From positions 62,001 to 126,000 of the forward strand of contig CALWXJ010000054.1 of the NCBI GenBank assembly GCA_944385475.1: 64,000 nucleotides of DNA, in the 5' to 3' direction. The notes beneath the pieces were generated by a model that had not been told where the DNA came from, did no database searches, and was given only the letters and a program-made list of their open reading frames with translations. This stretch comes from an uncultured Oscillospiraceae bacterium (GTDB taxonomy: Bacteria; Bacillota; Clostridia; Oscillospirales; Oscillospiraceae). The translations under genes were made by a program, and so were the position numbers. This document shows positions 1-9,011 of this stretch, in pieces; positions within the stretch are counted from its first letter, which is position 1; every line of letters starts with the position of its first letter.

Positions 1-257
1 AGAACTATGAGCATTCCGCCTGCCACTGCCAGGGCGGCAGGCAGTCTCCCCCAGGGAGATTGGTATGCTCCCCACCAACTTCCCATAAATGATGCCACTA
101 CCGCAGAAATAGCCACAGCTGGAAACCACCCATTTTCCGGGAGAATATCCTGTACTGCCAGCAAGGCGATGAGCATCAGGCAAAGCACATAGATTCCTAA
201 AGACAACAGGACCCCCTGGCCGCAGCGAACTGCGGGTTGCTTTTTCCCTTTCGACAT
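1..257 (-). CDS. Small multi-pass membrane protein, partial at the window edge (TIGR04086-like)
   Basis: The reading frame opens at an ATG at 257 and runs off the left edge, showing 85 residues. A short basic N-terminus (MSKGKKQP) is followed by two hydrophobic stretches at about residues 14-36 and 45-62 and the start of a third. An SD-like GGGAGG lies just upstream. Small TIGR04086-type membrane proteins often follow yajC in Clostridia, which is the main reason for the family suggestion; no motif proves it. It lies 72 bases after yajC on the same strand, so it is probably the last gene of that operon. Function unknown. Confidence 0.55.
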   Translation of the reverse strand, partial: MSKGKKQPAVRCGQGVLLSLGIYVLCLMLIALLAVQDILPENGWFPAVAISAVVASFMGSWWGAYQSPWGRLPAALAVAGGMLIV

Positions 258-329
258 AAAAAAACCTCCCCTTGAACATGCCTGTCACAGCATATTCAAA
301 GAGAGGCAGGATTTATGAACGCAAACGCA

Positions 330-680
330 TTACTGGTCGTCTTTTTTCTCAGAGCTCTCCCCATCAGAAGGCTCGTCCTTCTTCTTTTTCTTCTCAGCAG
401 CAGGCTGTTCGCTGGACTGAACGCCTGTAGTAGAGACAGCCCATTTTGTAAATTCCACGCGGACGCGGTCTTCGCTGGTCTCGATCACAATGGTATTGTC
501 CTTTACCGCGACAATTTTTCCCACAATGCCGCCAATGGTTGTGATAACATCACCCTTTTTCAAGCTGTTGCGCATTTCTTCCGCCTTTTTTTTGCGCTTG
601 CTCTCCGGGCGAATCATCAGAAAATACATCGCCACCACCAGGATGGCCAGCATCAAGATGGTAGAAGTCCCTTGATCCAT
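330..680 (-). CDS. yajC: YajC, Sec translocase accessory subunit
   Basis: A 116-residue protein with one N-terminal membrane segment at about residues 7-22, the family's IRP motif straight after it, and the conserved KKGDVITTIGGI and GKIV segments in a cytoplasmic beta domain. YajC associates with SecDF and the SecYEG channel in the inner membrane. The last 30 residues are a charged, low-complexity Lys/Glu/Ser tail, which varies freely in this family. It follows tgt on the same strand with 101 bases between, as in most bacteria, and has its own promoter in that gap, so it can be expressed apart from tgt. Confidence 0.95.
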   Translation of the reverse strand: MDQGTSTILMLAILVVAMYFLMIRPESKRKKKAEEMRNSLKKGDVITTIGGIVGKIVAVKDNTIVIETSEDRVRVEFTKWAVSTTGVQSSEQPAAEKKKKKDEPSDGESSEKKDDQ

Positions 681-719
681 ACTGTGAAAACTCCTTTATC
701 AAGAATTCAGAACACTGCC

Positions 720-747
720 ATTATACCAAACCCCAGCACTTTTGCAA
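720..747 (-). promoter_or_regulatory. Sigma-A promoter for yajC
   Basis: On the minus strand, -35 TTGCAA (747-742) and -10 TATAAT (725-720) are 16 bases apart, and TGG precedes the -10 as in extended -10 promoters. A start near 713 would give yajC a leader of about 33 bases with a GGAG Shine-Dalgarno. Confidence 0.65.
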
Positions 748-781
748 GGATTTTCTGAGAAAAAATCCCATCTTTTACCCC

Positions 782-1915
782 TCAGGCCCGCTTTTCCAGC
801 ATACCGCTGTACCGGCTGCGGAATTGCGCAAATGTCCCGTTTTCAATGGCCTTTCGAATATGAGCCATCAGCTCGTTGTAAAAATAAAGGTTATGCAGCA
901 CCGCCAGCCGCAGCGCCAGCACCTCGTCAGCCTTAAAAAGATGGCGAAGATACGCCCGGGAATAATTGCGGCAGACCGGACAGCCGCAGCTTTCACTGAT
1001 GGGTCTGGAATCTGTCTGGTATTTTTCGTTGAGGATGTTGACAGTCCCCTCCCAGGTAAAGAGTTTGCCGTGGCGGCCATTGCGGGAGGGCATCACACAG
1101 TCGAAAAAGTCCACGCCCCGCCAAACTGCCTCAATGATATTGCTGGGTGTGCCAACGCCCATGAGATAGCGGGGCTTGTCCTTGGGCATGTGAGGTTCCA
1201 CTGCGTCAATGACCTCATACATCACCTCCGCCGGCTCTCCCACCGCAAGACCACCGATGGCATAGCCGTCACAGTTTAGCTTTGCAATCTCATCCATGTG
1301 CCACACCCGCAGATCAAGAAACGTCGCTCCCTGGTTGATCCCAAAAAGCATCTGCTGGGGATTTACCGTATCTGGCAGTGCATTCAACCGCTCATGCTCT
1401 GCCTTGCACCGTTCCAACCAGCGAGCCGTGCGCTGGCAGCTGGCCTTTGCATATTCATATGTCGCCGGATTCTCCACACACTCGTCAAATGCCATGGCAA
1501 TATCACTGCCCAGGTTGGACTGAATGCGCATAGATTCCTCCGGTCCCATAAAGATCTTGTGTCCATCAATATGGGAGTTGAAGGTGACTCCCTCTTCCCT
1601 GATCTTGCGCAAGGAGGCCAGGGAAAACACCTGGAACCCGCCGGAATCCGTGAGGATAGGGCCGTCCCAGTGCATAAATTTGTGGAGTCCGCCCATCTGA
1701 CGGACGATATGGTCACCGGGCCGCAAATGCAGGTGATAGGTGTTGGAAAGTTCGATCTGGCAGCCCACTTCCTTCAGGTCCTGGGCGCTGACGCCGCCCT
1801 TGATGGCCGCCTGCGTGCCTACATTCATAAATACCGGCGTTTGCACCATGCCGCCGTGGGCACAGGAAAACTGGCCGCGCCGGGCACGGCCCTCTTGTGT
1901 AAGAATCTGAAACAT
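782..1915 (-). CDS. tgt: tRNA-guanine transglycosylase
   Basis: Bacterial Tgt exchanges guanine 34 for the queuosine precursor preQ1 in tRNAs with GUN anticodons. The 377-residue protein shows the family's DSGGFQVFSL segment with the nucleophile region, the GGLAVGEP loop, and the zinc site near the C-terminus (CGCPVC with a following Cys and His). I place the start at the ATG at 1915, not at an in-frame ATG 75 bases upstream, because MFQILTQEGRARRG is the usual family N-terminus and AGAGAGG lies about 7 bases ahead of it. It lies directly after queA, which acts two steps later in the same pathway. Confidence 0.97.
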   Translation of the reverse strand: MFQILTQEGRARRGQFSCAHGGMVQTPVFMNVGTQAAIKGGVSAQDLKEVGCQIELSNTYHLHLRPGDHIVRQMGGLHKFMHWDGPILTDSGGFQVFSLASLRKIREEGVTFNSHIDGHKIFMGPEESMRIQSNLGSDIAMAFDECVENPATYEYAKASCQRTARWLERCKAEHERLNALPDTVNPQQMLFGINQGATFLDLRVWHMDEIAKLNCDGYAIGGLAVGEPAEVMYEVIDAVEPHMPKDKPRYLMGVGTPSNIIEAVWRGVDFFDCVMPSRNGRHGKLFTWEGTVNILNEKYQTDSRPISESCGCPVCRNYSRAYLRHLFKADEVLALRLAVLHNLYFYNELMAHIRKAIENGTFAQFRSRYSGMLEKRA

Positions 1916-1996
1916 CAAGATCCTCTCTCTTATTTTAATTTTAAATTTTCGCCGTTCCGCCCCGCACAGTTTGCGTGCAGATAACCGCAAAGTGAC

Positions 1997-3022
1997 TCAG
2001 GAGATAAACATCGCGTCTCCAAAAGAGAAAAAGCGGTATTTTTCTCGTACAGCCTCGGCATAGGCCGCAAGGACATGTTCCCGTCCGGCAAAAGCCGACA
2101 CCAGCATCACCAGCGTGGATTCCGGGAGATGGAAATTGGTCACCAGACCATCCATCACCTTGAAACGATATCCGGGATAAATATAAATATCCGTCCATCC
2201 CGCTTTGGCCTCCATAGTGCCATCGGGATTCGCCCAACTCTCCAGCGTACGGCAGGAGGTGGTCCCCACACAGATACAGCGCCCACCCCCCGCTTTTGTG
2301 CGGTTGATTAGGTCCGCCGTCTCCTGAGGGACCACGCAATACTCACTGTGCATCTCGTGATCTGTAATCTCTTCTTCCTTTACAGGTCTGAACGTGCCAA
2401 GCCCTACGTGGAGTGTTACATAACCGATCTTCACTCCCATAGCCTGGATATGGTCCATCAATTCTTTGGTAAAGTGTAGTCCGGCAGTGGGTGCGGCGGC
2501 ACTGCCTAAAACCTTGGAATAGACAGTCTGATAGCGCTCAGAATCCTGCAGTTCCTCCTTGATGTAGGGCGGCAAAGGCATCTTTCCCAGCCGTTCCAGC
2601 ACCTCTAAAAAAATTCCTTCATAATCAAAACGTACCAGGCGGTTGCCACCAGGCAGCTCCTCTGTCACCTCTGCGGTGAGCTCTCCATTCCCAAAGGAGA
2701 GCTTTGTTCCCGGCTTCATCTTCCGCCCCGGCCGCACCAGGCATTCCCAGGTCTTCTCTCCCCGGTCAATCAGCAGCAGCACTTCGCAGCTGCCTCCGCC
2801 CGGGAGTCGCTGCCCCAAAAGTCTTGCCGGCAGTACCCTGGAATCGTTGAGGATCAAACAGTCTCCCGGCCGCAAAAATTCCGGCAGGTCGTAAAAATGA
2901 TGGTGGCCCCAGGCTCCTGTGACGCGGTCTAACGTCATAAGGCGGGAGGCATCTCGTTTTTCAATGGGAGTCTGCGCAATCAGCTCCTGGGGAAGGTCAT
3001 AGTAAAAATCGCTGGTCTTCAT
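1997..3022 (-). CDS. queA: S-adenosylmethionine:tRNA ribosyltransferase-isomerase
   Basis: QueA transfers and isomerises the ribosyl group of S-adenosylmethionine onto preQ1 in tRNA, giving epoxyqueuosine. The 341 residues match the usual length. Family landmarks are [12 protein letters not shown] at the N-terminus, [13 protein letters not shown] near residue 60, [10 protein letters not shown] around residue 178, and the C-terminal [18 protein letters not shown]. It lies 23 bases after the SpoIID-like gene and upstream of tgt, all on the minus strand, so the three probably share a transcript. Confidence is high. Confidence 0.97.
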   Translation of the reverse strand: MKTSDFYYDLPQELIAQTPIEKRDASRLMTLDRVTGAWGHHHFYDLPEFLRPGDCLILNDSRVLPARLLGQRLPGGGSCEVLLLIDRGEKTWECLVRPGRKMKPGTKLSFGNGELTAEVTEELPGGNRLVRFDYEGIFLEVLERLGKMPLPPYIKEELQDSERYQTVYSKVLGSAAAPTAGLHFTKELMDHIQAMGVKIGYVTLHVGLGTFRPVKEEEITDHEMHSEYCVVPQETADLINRTKAGGGRCICVGTTSCRTLESWANPDGTMEAKAGWTDIYIYPGYRFKVMDGLVTNFHLPESTLVMLVSAFAGREHVLAAYAEAVREKYRFFSFGDAMFIS

Positions 3023-3045
3023 TGGTCCATCCCGTTTCTTCTTTG

Positions 3046-4680
3046 TTATCGGATCACAACGTCCGTGTAATAAAATGTAAGGATCTCCTCATAGTCATAA
3101 CCCAGTTCCGCCATGGCCTTGGCGCCATACTGGCTCAGGCCCACATTATGGCCATTTCCGCTACCGGTAATGGTCACAGCCCCTGCGGTGACCTGGGAGG
3201 AGCTGTCCGTTCCTCCGGAGGCGCTGACACGCTCCTGCCCATAGGCAGAGAGGGCGGTGAAGCTGCTTCCTTCCAGCCGGTCCACTGTGCCGCTTCCAGT
3301 GATGACACTGGTGCCGTCCAAACCCCGGAGGGATTCTCCCCCATTGTTAATGTAAATGACATCGCTGGAAGGCGCCTGTCCATTTATGGTAAAGCGCATG
3401 CTCCGAACAGACTTATTATAGGTGCTGCTGTAAAAAATGGTACGGCAGGACTCGCCTGTGAATTTCTGTGTCCCCCGGGTGCCCTCAAAAATGATGCTGT
3501 ATACGTTTCCCTGGGGCGTGTACTCTGCAATATATACCCGCTCTACCGTACCAATATCATAGCCCTTTTGCTGAAGGATCCATGTCAGTTCCTCCATGGT
3601 GTAGGTGACAGACCACTCATAATCGGGAATGGCGGTTTGTCCTTCGTAGGGATCTTCCTTTCCCTGCAGGTACCCCACATCTCCCCCCCATACGTTTTCC
3701 GCGTCCTCTGTGGCGCCTCCGTTGGAACTGTGATACACGGCGTCTGCCACCAGTTCGCCGTTATAATACAGGCATTCTCCCCGGGTATTGTCCACCGCCT
3801 CATTCGTCAGATCAGTGGCACTGCCGCAGCCGTAATATACCTGGCAGTGTGTGCTGTTGCAAATGTCAAACCCCGCGCTGGAAAGATGGCGGATACTGCC
3901 CATGGCATAGGTCCGGGCACAAACCGCCTGGGCCTCCAGCGCCGCAAGAGGCCACTGCGGGCTCATCTCATAGGGGATGACTCCCTTTACATAGTCTTCC
4001 ACATCCAGCACATTGATAACCGTCAAGGCGTCTTCCTGGCGGACATACTCAAACGCCCCTGCATAGCGGTTGTTCTTAAACCAGGTGGCGGTGTTTTGCC
4101 CCTGGGGCTCCACTCCCAGTGCAGAGGTGACGTCATCATACTCAAAAATAATCTCATCCGTTCGGGTGATCGTCACTGTGATCCCCGTATCAGAGGCCTT
4201 TACGGCCTGCCCGCCATATCGGCCGGCGGCGTCCTCCGCCTCGCTGCGGGAACCATAGCAGCCGGTGCGGGCCACATATTCCCCATGGATCCACGCCGGC
4301 CACCCTCCCATATCCCGGGCGGCTTCCAGCGCCTCATCATAGTCGTCGAAGCCGGTTACTTCCACCCTCCAAGGTCCCATTTCCCACCCGGATCCAGAGG
4401 GGGAATAGGTGCCGTCGGAGGAGAGATAGATACTCCCGGAGGCTGTCATGGAAATGGCCTCCTCCTCCGTCCAGCCGACGGAGATAAAGTCCCGTTCCTC
4501 ATCAAACCACCCAAATTCATAGCCGCTGCCCACATCATTTTCCAGATTGGCGGAAAACAAGGCGCTGCTGTCGTAGCGCAGCCCTACCTTTATTACATCG
4601 TTCACCACGGCGCCGGCATCCCCGCAGCCCCATATGGAAAACAGCACAACAGCTGCCGAAAGAATCAGCCCTTTTTTCAT
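3046..4680 (-). CDS. Secreted SpoIID/LytB-domain protein, probable peptidoglycan lytic enzyme
   Basis: A 544-residue protein with a Sec signal ([20 protein letters not shown]). Residues about 115-200 resemble a SPOR-type repeat region. The SpoIID domain follows: [19 protein letters not shown] holds the catalytic Glu region, then [10 protein letters not shown], the [15 protein letters not shown] segment and a C-terminal [19 protein letters not shown]. SpoIID enzymes cleave denuded glycan strands during engulfment, and related LytB proteins act in vegetative cells. The start at 4680 has a GGGAGG site; an ATG 21 bases upstream is less well placed. The promoter ahead looks like sigma-A, not a sporulation promoter, which argues against a strictly sporulation role. 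It heads the queA-tgt-yajC operon. Confidence 0.88.
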   Translation of the reverse strand: MKKGLILSAAVVLFSIWGCGDAGAVVNDVIKVGLRYDSSALFSANLENDVGSGYEFGWFDEERDFISVGWTEEEAISMTASGSIYLSSDGTYSPSGSGWEMGPWRVEVTGFDDYDEALEAARDMGGWPAWIHGEYVARTGCYGSRSEAEDAAGRYGGQAVKASDTGITVTITRTDEIIFEYDDVTSALGVEPQGQNTATWFKNNRYAGAFEYVRQEDALTVINVLDVEDYVKGVIPYEMSPQWPLAALEAQAVCARTYAMGSIRHLSSAGFDICNSTHCQVYYGCGSATDLTNEAVDNTRGECLYYNGELVADAVYHSSNGGATEDAENVWGGDVGYLQGKEDPYEGQTAIPDYEWSVTYTMEELTWILQQKGYDIGTVERVYIAEYTPQGNVYSIIFEGTRGTQKFTGESCRTIFYSSTYNKSVRSMRFTINGQAPSSDVIYINNGGESLRGLDGTSVITGSGTVDRLEGSSFTALSAYGQERVSASGGTDSSSQVTAGAVTITGSGNGHNVGLSQYGAKAMAELGYDYEEILTFYYTDVVIR

Positions 4681-4786
4681 GCAACCTCCCCAGCACAGCA
4701 ATCTTGACGGATCTTTTTCCTTGCGGTACCATGTATGAAATACATTTGTCTTTTAATCAAAGACACTTTTCTTTCATAACAAAGTT

Positions 4787-4815
4787 ATTATAGTACAAAA
4801 ACCTGCTGCATTCAA
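4787..4815 (-). promoter_or_regulatory. Sigma-A promoter for the SpoIID-like/queA/tgt operon
   Basis: On the minus strand -35 TTGAAT (4815-4810) and a perfect -10 TATAAT (4792-4787) are separated by 17 bases. The predicted leader of about 100 bases contains an inverted repeat TGTCTTT/AAAGACA at 4747-4765, whose role I cannot tell. Confidence 0.75.
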
Positions 4816-4874
4816 CCAAAATCGGCAGGGATCGGGGGAAATCCCCAGGCAGCGGCATAAAAGGAGGAGCTTGT

Positions 4875-5963
4875 ATGATAAAACAATATTCTGTGGGTGT
4901 GATCGGTGCCACCGGCATGGTGGGGCAGCGTTTTGTCACCCTGATGGAGAATCATCCCTGGTTCCGTCTGACGGCCCTGGCCGCCAGCAGCCGCAGTGCC
5001 GGCAAGACCTATGCCGAAGCCGTAAAAGACCGCTGGGCCCTGGATACTCCCATGCCGGAGGAGGCCGGGAAATTCGTGGTTCTGGATGCCCAGGCTGATA
5101 CTGAAAAGCTGGCATCGATGGTGGACTTTTGCTTTTGTGCCGTGGATATGAAGAAGGAGGACATCCGGGCCCTGGAGGAAAAGTACGCCAAGCTGGAGTG
5201 CCCCATTGTCTCCAACAACTCCGCTCACCGCTGGACCGATGATGTGCCCATGGTCATCCCGGAGATCAACGCCCACCATATCGCCATCATTGATGCCCAG
5301 CGCAAGCGCCTGGGCACCAGGCGGGGCTTTATCGCCGTGAAATCCAACTGCTCTCTGCAAAGCTATGTTCCAGCTCTGCACCCTCTGAAAAAATACGGTC
5401 TGGAGAAGGTTTTGGTGTGCACCTATCAGGCGATCTCCGGTGCCGGCAAGACCTTTGCCCACTGGCCCGAGATGGTTGACAACTGCATCCCCTATATCGG
5501 CGGCGAAGAGGAAAAGAGCGAGAGAGAACCGCTGAAGCTCTGGGGCCGCATGGAAGGCGGCAAGATTGTCAAGGCGGAAGGCCCCTCCATCACCGCCCAG
5601 TGCTTCCGGGTGGCCTGTCAGGACGGCCACATGGCCGCCGTGTTCATGAAGTTTTTGGACGGCAAGGCTCCCTCCATGGATGCCATCAAGGCCGACTGGG
5701 CCGCCTTCCGAGGCCCCGCCCAGGACCTGGAGCTTCCCTCCGCTCCCAAGCAGTTCCTCCATTATTTTGAGGAGCCTGACCGTCCCCAGACCCGGCTGGA
5801 CCGGAACCTGGAGCACGGTATGGCTGTCTCCATCGGCCGCCTGCGGCCTGACACCCAGTATGACTACAAGTTCGTCTGCCTCTCCCATAACACTCTCCGG
5901 GGCGCCGCCGGTGGAGCGGTGCTTTTGGCAGAGCTGCTGTGCGCCAAGGGATATATGGACTGA
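4875..5963 (+). CDS. asd: Aspartate-semialdehyde dehydrogenase, long (archaeal-type) form
   Basis: Asd reduces aspartyl phosphate to aspartate semialdehyde, the branch point to lysine, diaminopimelate, threonine and methionine. The 362 residues include the NADP-binding GATGMVG at 11-17 and the catalytic cysteine C159 in VKSNCSLQSY. Length and the RxxDR-H-rich C-terminal part resemble the longer archaeal/fungal-type enzymes rather than the shorter E. coli-type form. An AGGAGG sits 7 bases before the ATG. dapA follows on the same strand after 135 bases, so the pair forms the first committed steps to diaminopimelate. I found no lysine riboswitch in the short leader. Confidence 0.95.
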   Translation: MIKQYSVGVIGATGMVGQRFVTLMENHPWFRLTALAASSRSAGKTYAEAVKDRWALDTPMPEEAGKFVVLDAQADTEKLASMVDFCFCAVDMKKEDIRALEEKYAKLECPIVSNNSAHRWTDDVPMVIPEINAHHIAIIDAQRKRLGTRRGFIAVKSNCSLQSYVPALHPLKKYGLEKVLVCTYQAISGAGKTFAHWPEMVDNCIPYIGGEEEKSEREPLKLWGRMEGGKIVKAEGPSITAQCFRVACQDGHMAAVFMKFLDGKAPSMDAIKADWAAFRGPAQDLELPSAPKQFLHYFEEPDRPQTRLDRNLEHGMAVSIGRLRPDTQYDYKFVCLSHNTLRGAAGGAVLLAELLCAKGYMD

Positions 5964-6037
5964 TCCCCTTTTATCATGGTTTTCTTGTGAAAGTAGAGGA
6001 ATCCCCTTTGCCCTGCAGCATAAATATGAATATACGA

Positions 6038-6072
6038 AAGAGAGCGGGGCCTTTGCAGGCCGCCGCTCTCTT
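6038..6072 (+). terminator. Hairpin between asd and dapA, possible attenuator
   Basis: AAGAGAGCGG (6038-6047) pairs with CCGCTCTCTT (6063-6072), with further GGCC pairing inside. Only a weak, interrupted T-run follows (ATATTTTC). It may be a leaky terminator or an RNA-stabilising stem inside the asd-dapA transcript. Confidence 0.5.
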
Positions 6073-6098
6073 ATATTTTCGAAAAGGGGCTGAAGGGA

Positions 6099-6992
6099 TT
6101 GAAACAACCGATTTTTACAGGTTCTGGCGTGGCAATCGTCACGCCCTTCTCCGGCGGAACGGTGAATTTGCCTGCACTGGGTGATCTTTTGGACCGTCAG
6201 ATTGCTGCCGGAACAGATGCCATCATCATCTGCGGCACCACAGGAGAAGCCGCCACCATGACCCATACAGAACATATCCGTACCATTGAATATACCGTAG
6301 AAAAAGTCAATGGACGCATTCCAGTGATTGCCGGCACCGGGTCCAATTCCACAGAGACGGCGGCTTCCCTCTCCAGGGAGGCTGAGGAAATCGGCGTAGA
6401 TGGTCTCTTGGTGGTGACTCCCTATTACAATAAGGCCACCCAGGAAGGATTGTTCCGCCATTTCCAATACGTAGCGGACAATGTGGAAACCCCCATCATC
6501 CTTTATAATGTCCCCAGCCGGACAGGGGTGAACATCACGGCGGAGACGTATGCCCGTTTGGCTCAGCTTCCCAATATCAACGGAGTCAAAGAGGCCTCGG
6601 GAAATTTCTCCCAGCTCCAGCGGACAAAAAATCTCTGCCCGGAGGACTTTTACATCTGGTCTGGAAATGACGAGGAGACCGCAGCCATCTGCCTTCTGGG
6701 AGGAAGCGGTGTCATCTCCGTGGTGGCAAATGTAGCCCCGGAGGCCATGGTCCGTCTGACACATCTGTGCCTGTCCGGCCAATATAAAGAAGCCAGCGCT
6801 TTGCAACTGGATTTAAAGGAACTGTGCGACACCATGTTCTGCGAGATAAATCCCATTCCGGTGAAGACGGCGCTGAACATCATGGGGCTGGAGGCCGGCG
6901 ACCTGCGCCTTCCCATGTGTTCTCCCAGCGAAGCCAGCGAAAAGCGGATCAGGGCGACACTGGCCCAGTACAATCTGCTGCCCCAAGGGTAA
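6099..6992 (+). CDS. dapA: 4-hydroxy-tetrahydrodipicolinate synthase
   Basis: DapA condenses pyruvate with aspartate semialdehyde, the first step reserved for diaminopimelate and lysine. The 297 residues show the whole family pattern: CGTTGE at 45-50, Y136 in ILYNVPSRTG, and the Schiff-base lysine K164 in GVKEASGN. The start is a TTG at 6099, chosen because it gives the normal N-terminus (KQPIFTGSGVAIVTPF) and AGGGG lies 8 bases upstream; no ATG fits. It takes the product of asd directly upstream, and in a spore former it also feeds dipicolinate. A strong terminator follows at 7087. Confidence 0.97.
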   Translation: MKQPIFTGSGVAIVTPFSGGTVNLPALGDLLDRQIAAGTDAIIICGTTGEAATMTHTEHIRTIEYTVEKVNGRIPVIAGTGSNSTETAASLSREAEEIGVDGLLVVTPYYNKATQEGLFRHFQYVADNVETPIILYNVPSRTGVNITAETYARLAQLPNINGVKEASGNFSQLQRTKNLCPEDFYIWSGNDEETAAICLLGGSGVISVVANVAPEAMVRLTHLCLSGQYKEASALQLDLKELCDTMFCEINPIPVKTALNIMGLEAGDLRLPMCSPSEASEKRIRATLAQYNLLPQG

Positions 6993-7086
6993 TCCCCCCT
7001 CTTTTTTAGGCCCAGCGAAGAAAGCCTTCCACGCATCCATCACTCCCTGGTGCGGTACAGCCTGCTGAAGCAGCAAGGGAAAAAAA

Positions 7087-7119
7087 CTGCAGACGGCTGC
7101 CGCCGTCTGCAGCTTTTTT
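7087..7119 (+). terminator. Rho-independent terminator of asd-dapA
   Basis: CTGCAGACGGC (7087-7097) and GCCGTCTGCAG (7102-7112) form a perfect 11-bp stem with a TGCC loop, followed by CTTTTTT. Confidence 0.92.
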
Positions 7120-7205
7120 GCCCCCAGGCTTACAAAACCGCCTTTGGGTTCACCTCCATCACCGCCGGCAAAATGAGGACTGCCGAAATCCGCCGTTTAT
7201 CCATA

Positions 7206-7254
7206 AAAACGCCGCCCCTTCCTGATTACTATCAGTATAGGGGCGGCTGGTTTT
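7206..7254 (-). terminator. Bidirectional terminator, mainly for the ABC-F gene
   Basis: GCCGCCCC (7211-7218) pairs with GGGGCGGC (7240-7247). Runs of T flank the stem in both directions (GTTTTT on the minus strand, GGTTTTT on the plus strand), so it can stop both converging transcripts. Confidence 0.8.
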
Positions 7255-7283
7255 TATGTCAACTGCGATTCGATTGTGGTGCT

Positions 7284-8909
7284 TTATCCCTTCAACCGGG
7301 CAAGCATGTCCTCCCGGGCTCCGGCGATATACTCGTCATAGGTGCCCATCTTGTCAATAAGCTTGCCGTCCACAAACTCCATGATGCGGTTTGCCACCGT
7401 CTGGACGAACTCATGGTCGTGGGAGGCAAAGAGGACGACCCCCTTGAAGTCAATGAGGCCGTTGTTCACAGCGGTGATAGACTCCAGGTCCAGGTGGTTG
7501 GTAGGTTGATCCAAAATCAGTACGTTGGACCCGAAGAGCATCATTCTCGAGAGCATGCATCGGACCTTCTCGCCGCCGGAGAGGACCTTCACGGGCTTGA
7601 AGACGTCGTCCCCAGAGAAGAGCATCCGGCCCAGGAAGGAGCGCTTAAAGGACTCGGTATTCTCATCGGCGGAGTCTCCTGTATACTGGCCCAGCCAGTC
7701 CACCAGGTTCAAATCGCAGTCGTTAAAGAAGGCGGAGTTGTCCAGGGGAAAGTAGGAGGTTGTGATGGTGGTGCCCCACTTAAAGGTGCCCGCATCAGGC
7801 TCCAGCTCCTCCATGAGGATCTTGAAGAGGGTGGTCTTGGCGATCTCGTCTTCCCCCACAAAGGCGATCTTGTCCCCTTTGTTCACCCGGAAGGAGACGT
7901 TATCCAGCACCTTGCGGCCGTCCACGGTCTTGGTTAGGCCCTCCACCGCGAGGATCTCCTTGCCGGGCTCCCGGTCCATGGTAAAGCCCACGAAGGGATA
8001 GCGCCGGGAGGAGGCGGGCATCTCCTCCACCGTGAGCTTATCCAGGAGCTTTCTCCGGGCAGTGGCCTGCTTGGACTTGGACTTGTTGGCGGAGAAGCGG
8101 GAGATAAACTCCTGGAGCTCCTTGATCTTCTCCTCCTTCTTCTTGTTCTGGTCCTTGATCATCCGCTGCATCAGCTGGCTGGACTGGTACCAGAACTCAT
8201 AGTTGCCCACATACATCTTAATCCCGCCGTAGTCCACATCCACGATGCTGGTGCAGACGGTATTGAGGAAATGGCGGTCGTGGCTCACCACGATGACGAG
8301 GCTCTCGCAGTCCATGATGAAGTCCTCCAGCCACTCGATGGCCTGGATGTCCAGATGGTTGGTGGGCTCGTCTAAGAGGATGATGTCGGGCTTTCCGAAG
8401 AGGGCCTGGGCCAGCAGCACCTTCACCTTCTCCTTGGCGGTGAGGGTGCTCATCTCGCTGTAGAGAATATCATTGGAGAGGCCAAGGCCCTGGATCAGGC
8501 GGGAGACATCGCTCTCGGCCTCCCAGCCGCCCATCTCGGCAAACTCTGCCTCCAGCTCGCTGGCCCGGACGCCGTCGGCATCGGAGAAGTCCTCCTTCTC
8601 ATAGAGGGCGTCTTTCTCCTTCATAACGTCGTAGAGGTGCTGGTTGCCCAGGATGACGGTATCCAGCACGGTGTAGGCATCGTACTGGAAGTGGTCCTGC
8701 TTCAAAACGCTCATCCGGTCCTCCTTGGAGATCACCACCTCGCCGGTGGTGGGCTCCAGGTCCCCGGAGAGGATGCGCAAAAAGGTGGTCTTGCCGGCGC
8801 CGTTGGCGCCGATGATGCCGTAGCAGTTGCCAGGGACGAACTTGAGGTCCACATGCTTGAACAGCGTCTGGCCGGAGAAGTTCAAGGAGACATCGTTGAC
8901 TGTGATCAT
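7284..8909 (-). CDS. ykpA: ABC-F family ATPase, YkpA/YbiT type
   Basis: A soluble tandem ATPase of 541 residues with no membrane domain. ABC-F proteins bind the ribosomal E site and modulate translation. NBD1 has Walker A GANGAGKT (34-41) and Walker B with E181 in LLDEPTNHLD, but its signature is LTAKE (156-160) in place of LSGGE. A Lys/Glu-rich linker at about 250-300 is the P-site tRNA-interacting region. NBD2 has a good signature LSGGE (443-447) but a degenerate Walker A GEDEIAKT (352-359) and Q468 in LILDQPTNHLD where Glu is usual. So one composite site looks intact and the other dead. The start at 8909 is the normal N-terminus (MITVNDVSLNF); upstream in-frame codons are not needed. Confidence 0.93.
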   Translation of the reverse strand: MITVNDVSLNFSGQTLFKHVDLKFVPGNCYGIIGANGAGKTTFLRILSGDLEPTTGEVVISKEDRMSVLKQDHFQYDAYTVLDTVILGNQHLYDVMKEKDALYEKEDFSDADGVRASELEAEFAEMGGWEAESDVSRLIQGLGLSNDILYSEMSTLTAKEKVKVLLAQALFGKPDIILLDEPTNHLDIQAIEWLEDFIMDCESLVIVVSHDRHFLNTVCTSIVDVDYGGIKMYVGNYEFWYQSSQLMQRMIKDQNKKKEEKIKELQEFISRFSANKSKSKQATARRKLLDKLTVEEMPASSRRYPFVGFTMDREPGKEILAVEGLTKTVDGRKVLDNVSFRVNKGDKIAFVGEDEIAKTTLFKILMEELEPDAGTFKWGTTITTSYFPLDNSAFFNDCDLNLVDWLGQYTGDSADENTESFKRSFLGRMLFSGDDVFKPVKVLSGGEKVRCMLSRMMLFGSNVLILDQPTNHLDLESITAVNNGLIDFKGVVLFASHDHEFVQTVANRIMEFVDGKLIDKMGTYDEYIAGAREDMLARLKG

Positions 8910-9011
8910 AGCGGTTCCTTTCTGATGAACATGTTTTGCCTTGTGATGGAACGTGGGATCCCCCACGCGCATAACAGGCGCGGCGCCCAGAGACGCCGCG
9001 TCTGTCGCTTT

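Larger units (their letters stand above)
6993..7283. other. Intergenic region between convergent dapA and the ABC-F gene
   Basis: This 291-base stretch holds no credible gene. It contains two strong hairpins, listed separately, one ending dapA and one serving the convergent pair. The remaining 60 bases after dapA show nothing recognisable. Confidence 0.7.

Noticed and set aside
3022..4707. A 561-codon open frame on the plus strand opposite the SpoIID-like gene
   Set aside because: The minus-strand protein has a signal peptide, SpoIID motifs and an SD site; the plus-strand frame has none.
4816..4874. Lysine riboswitch ahead of asd
   Set aside because: The space to the divergent promoter is too short for the L-box, and no terminator or conserved core is seen.
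4812..6806. A 664-codon open frame on the minus strand opposite asd and dapA
   Set aside because: It is antisense to two certain enzymes and has no domain of its own.
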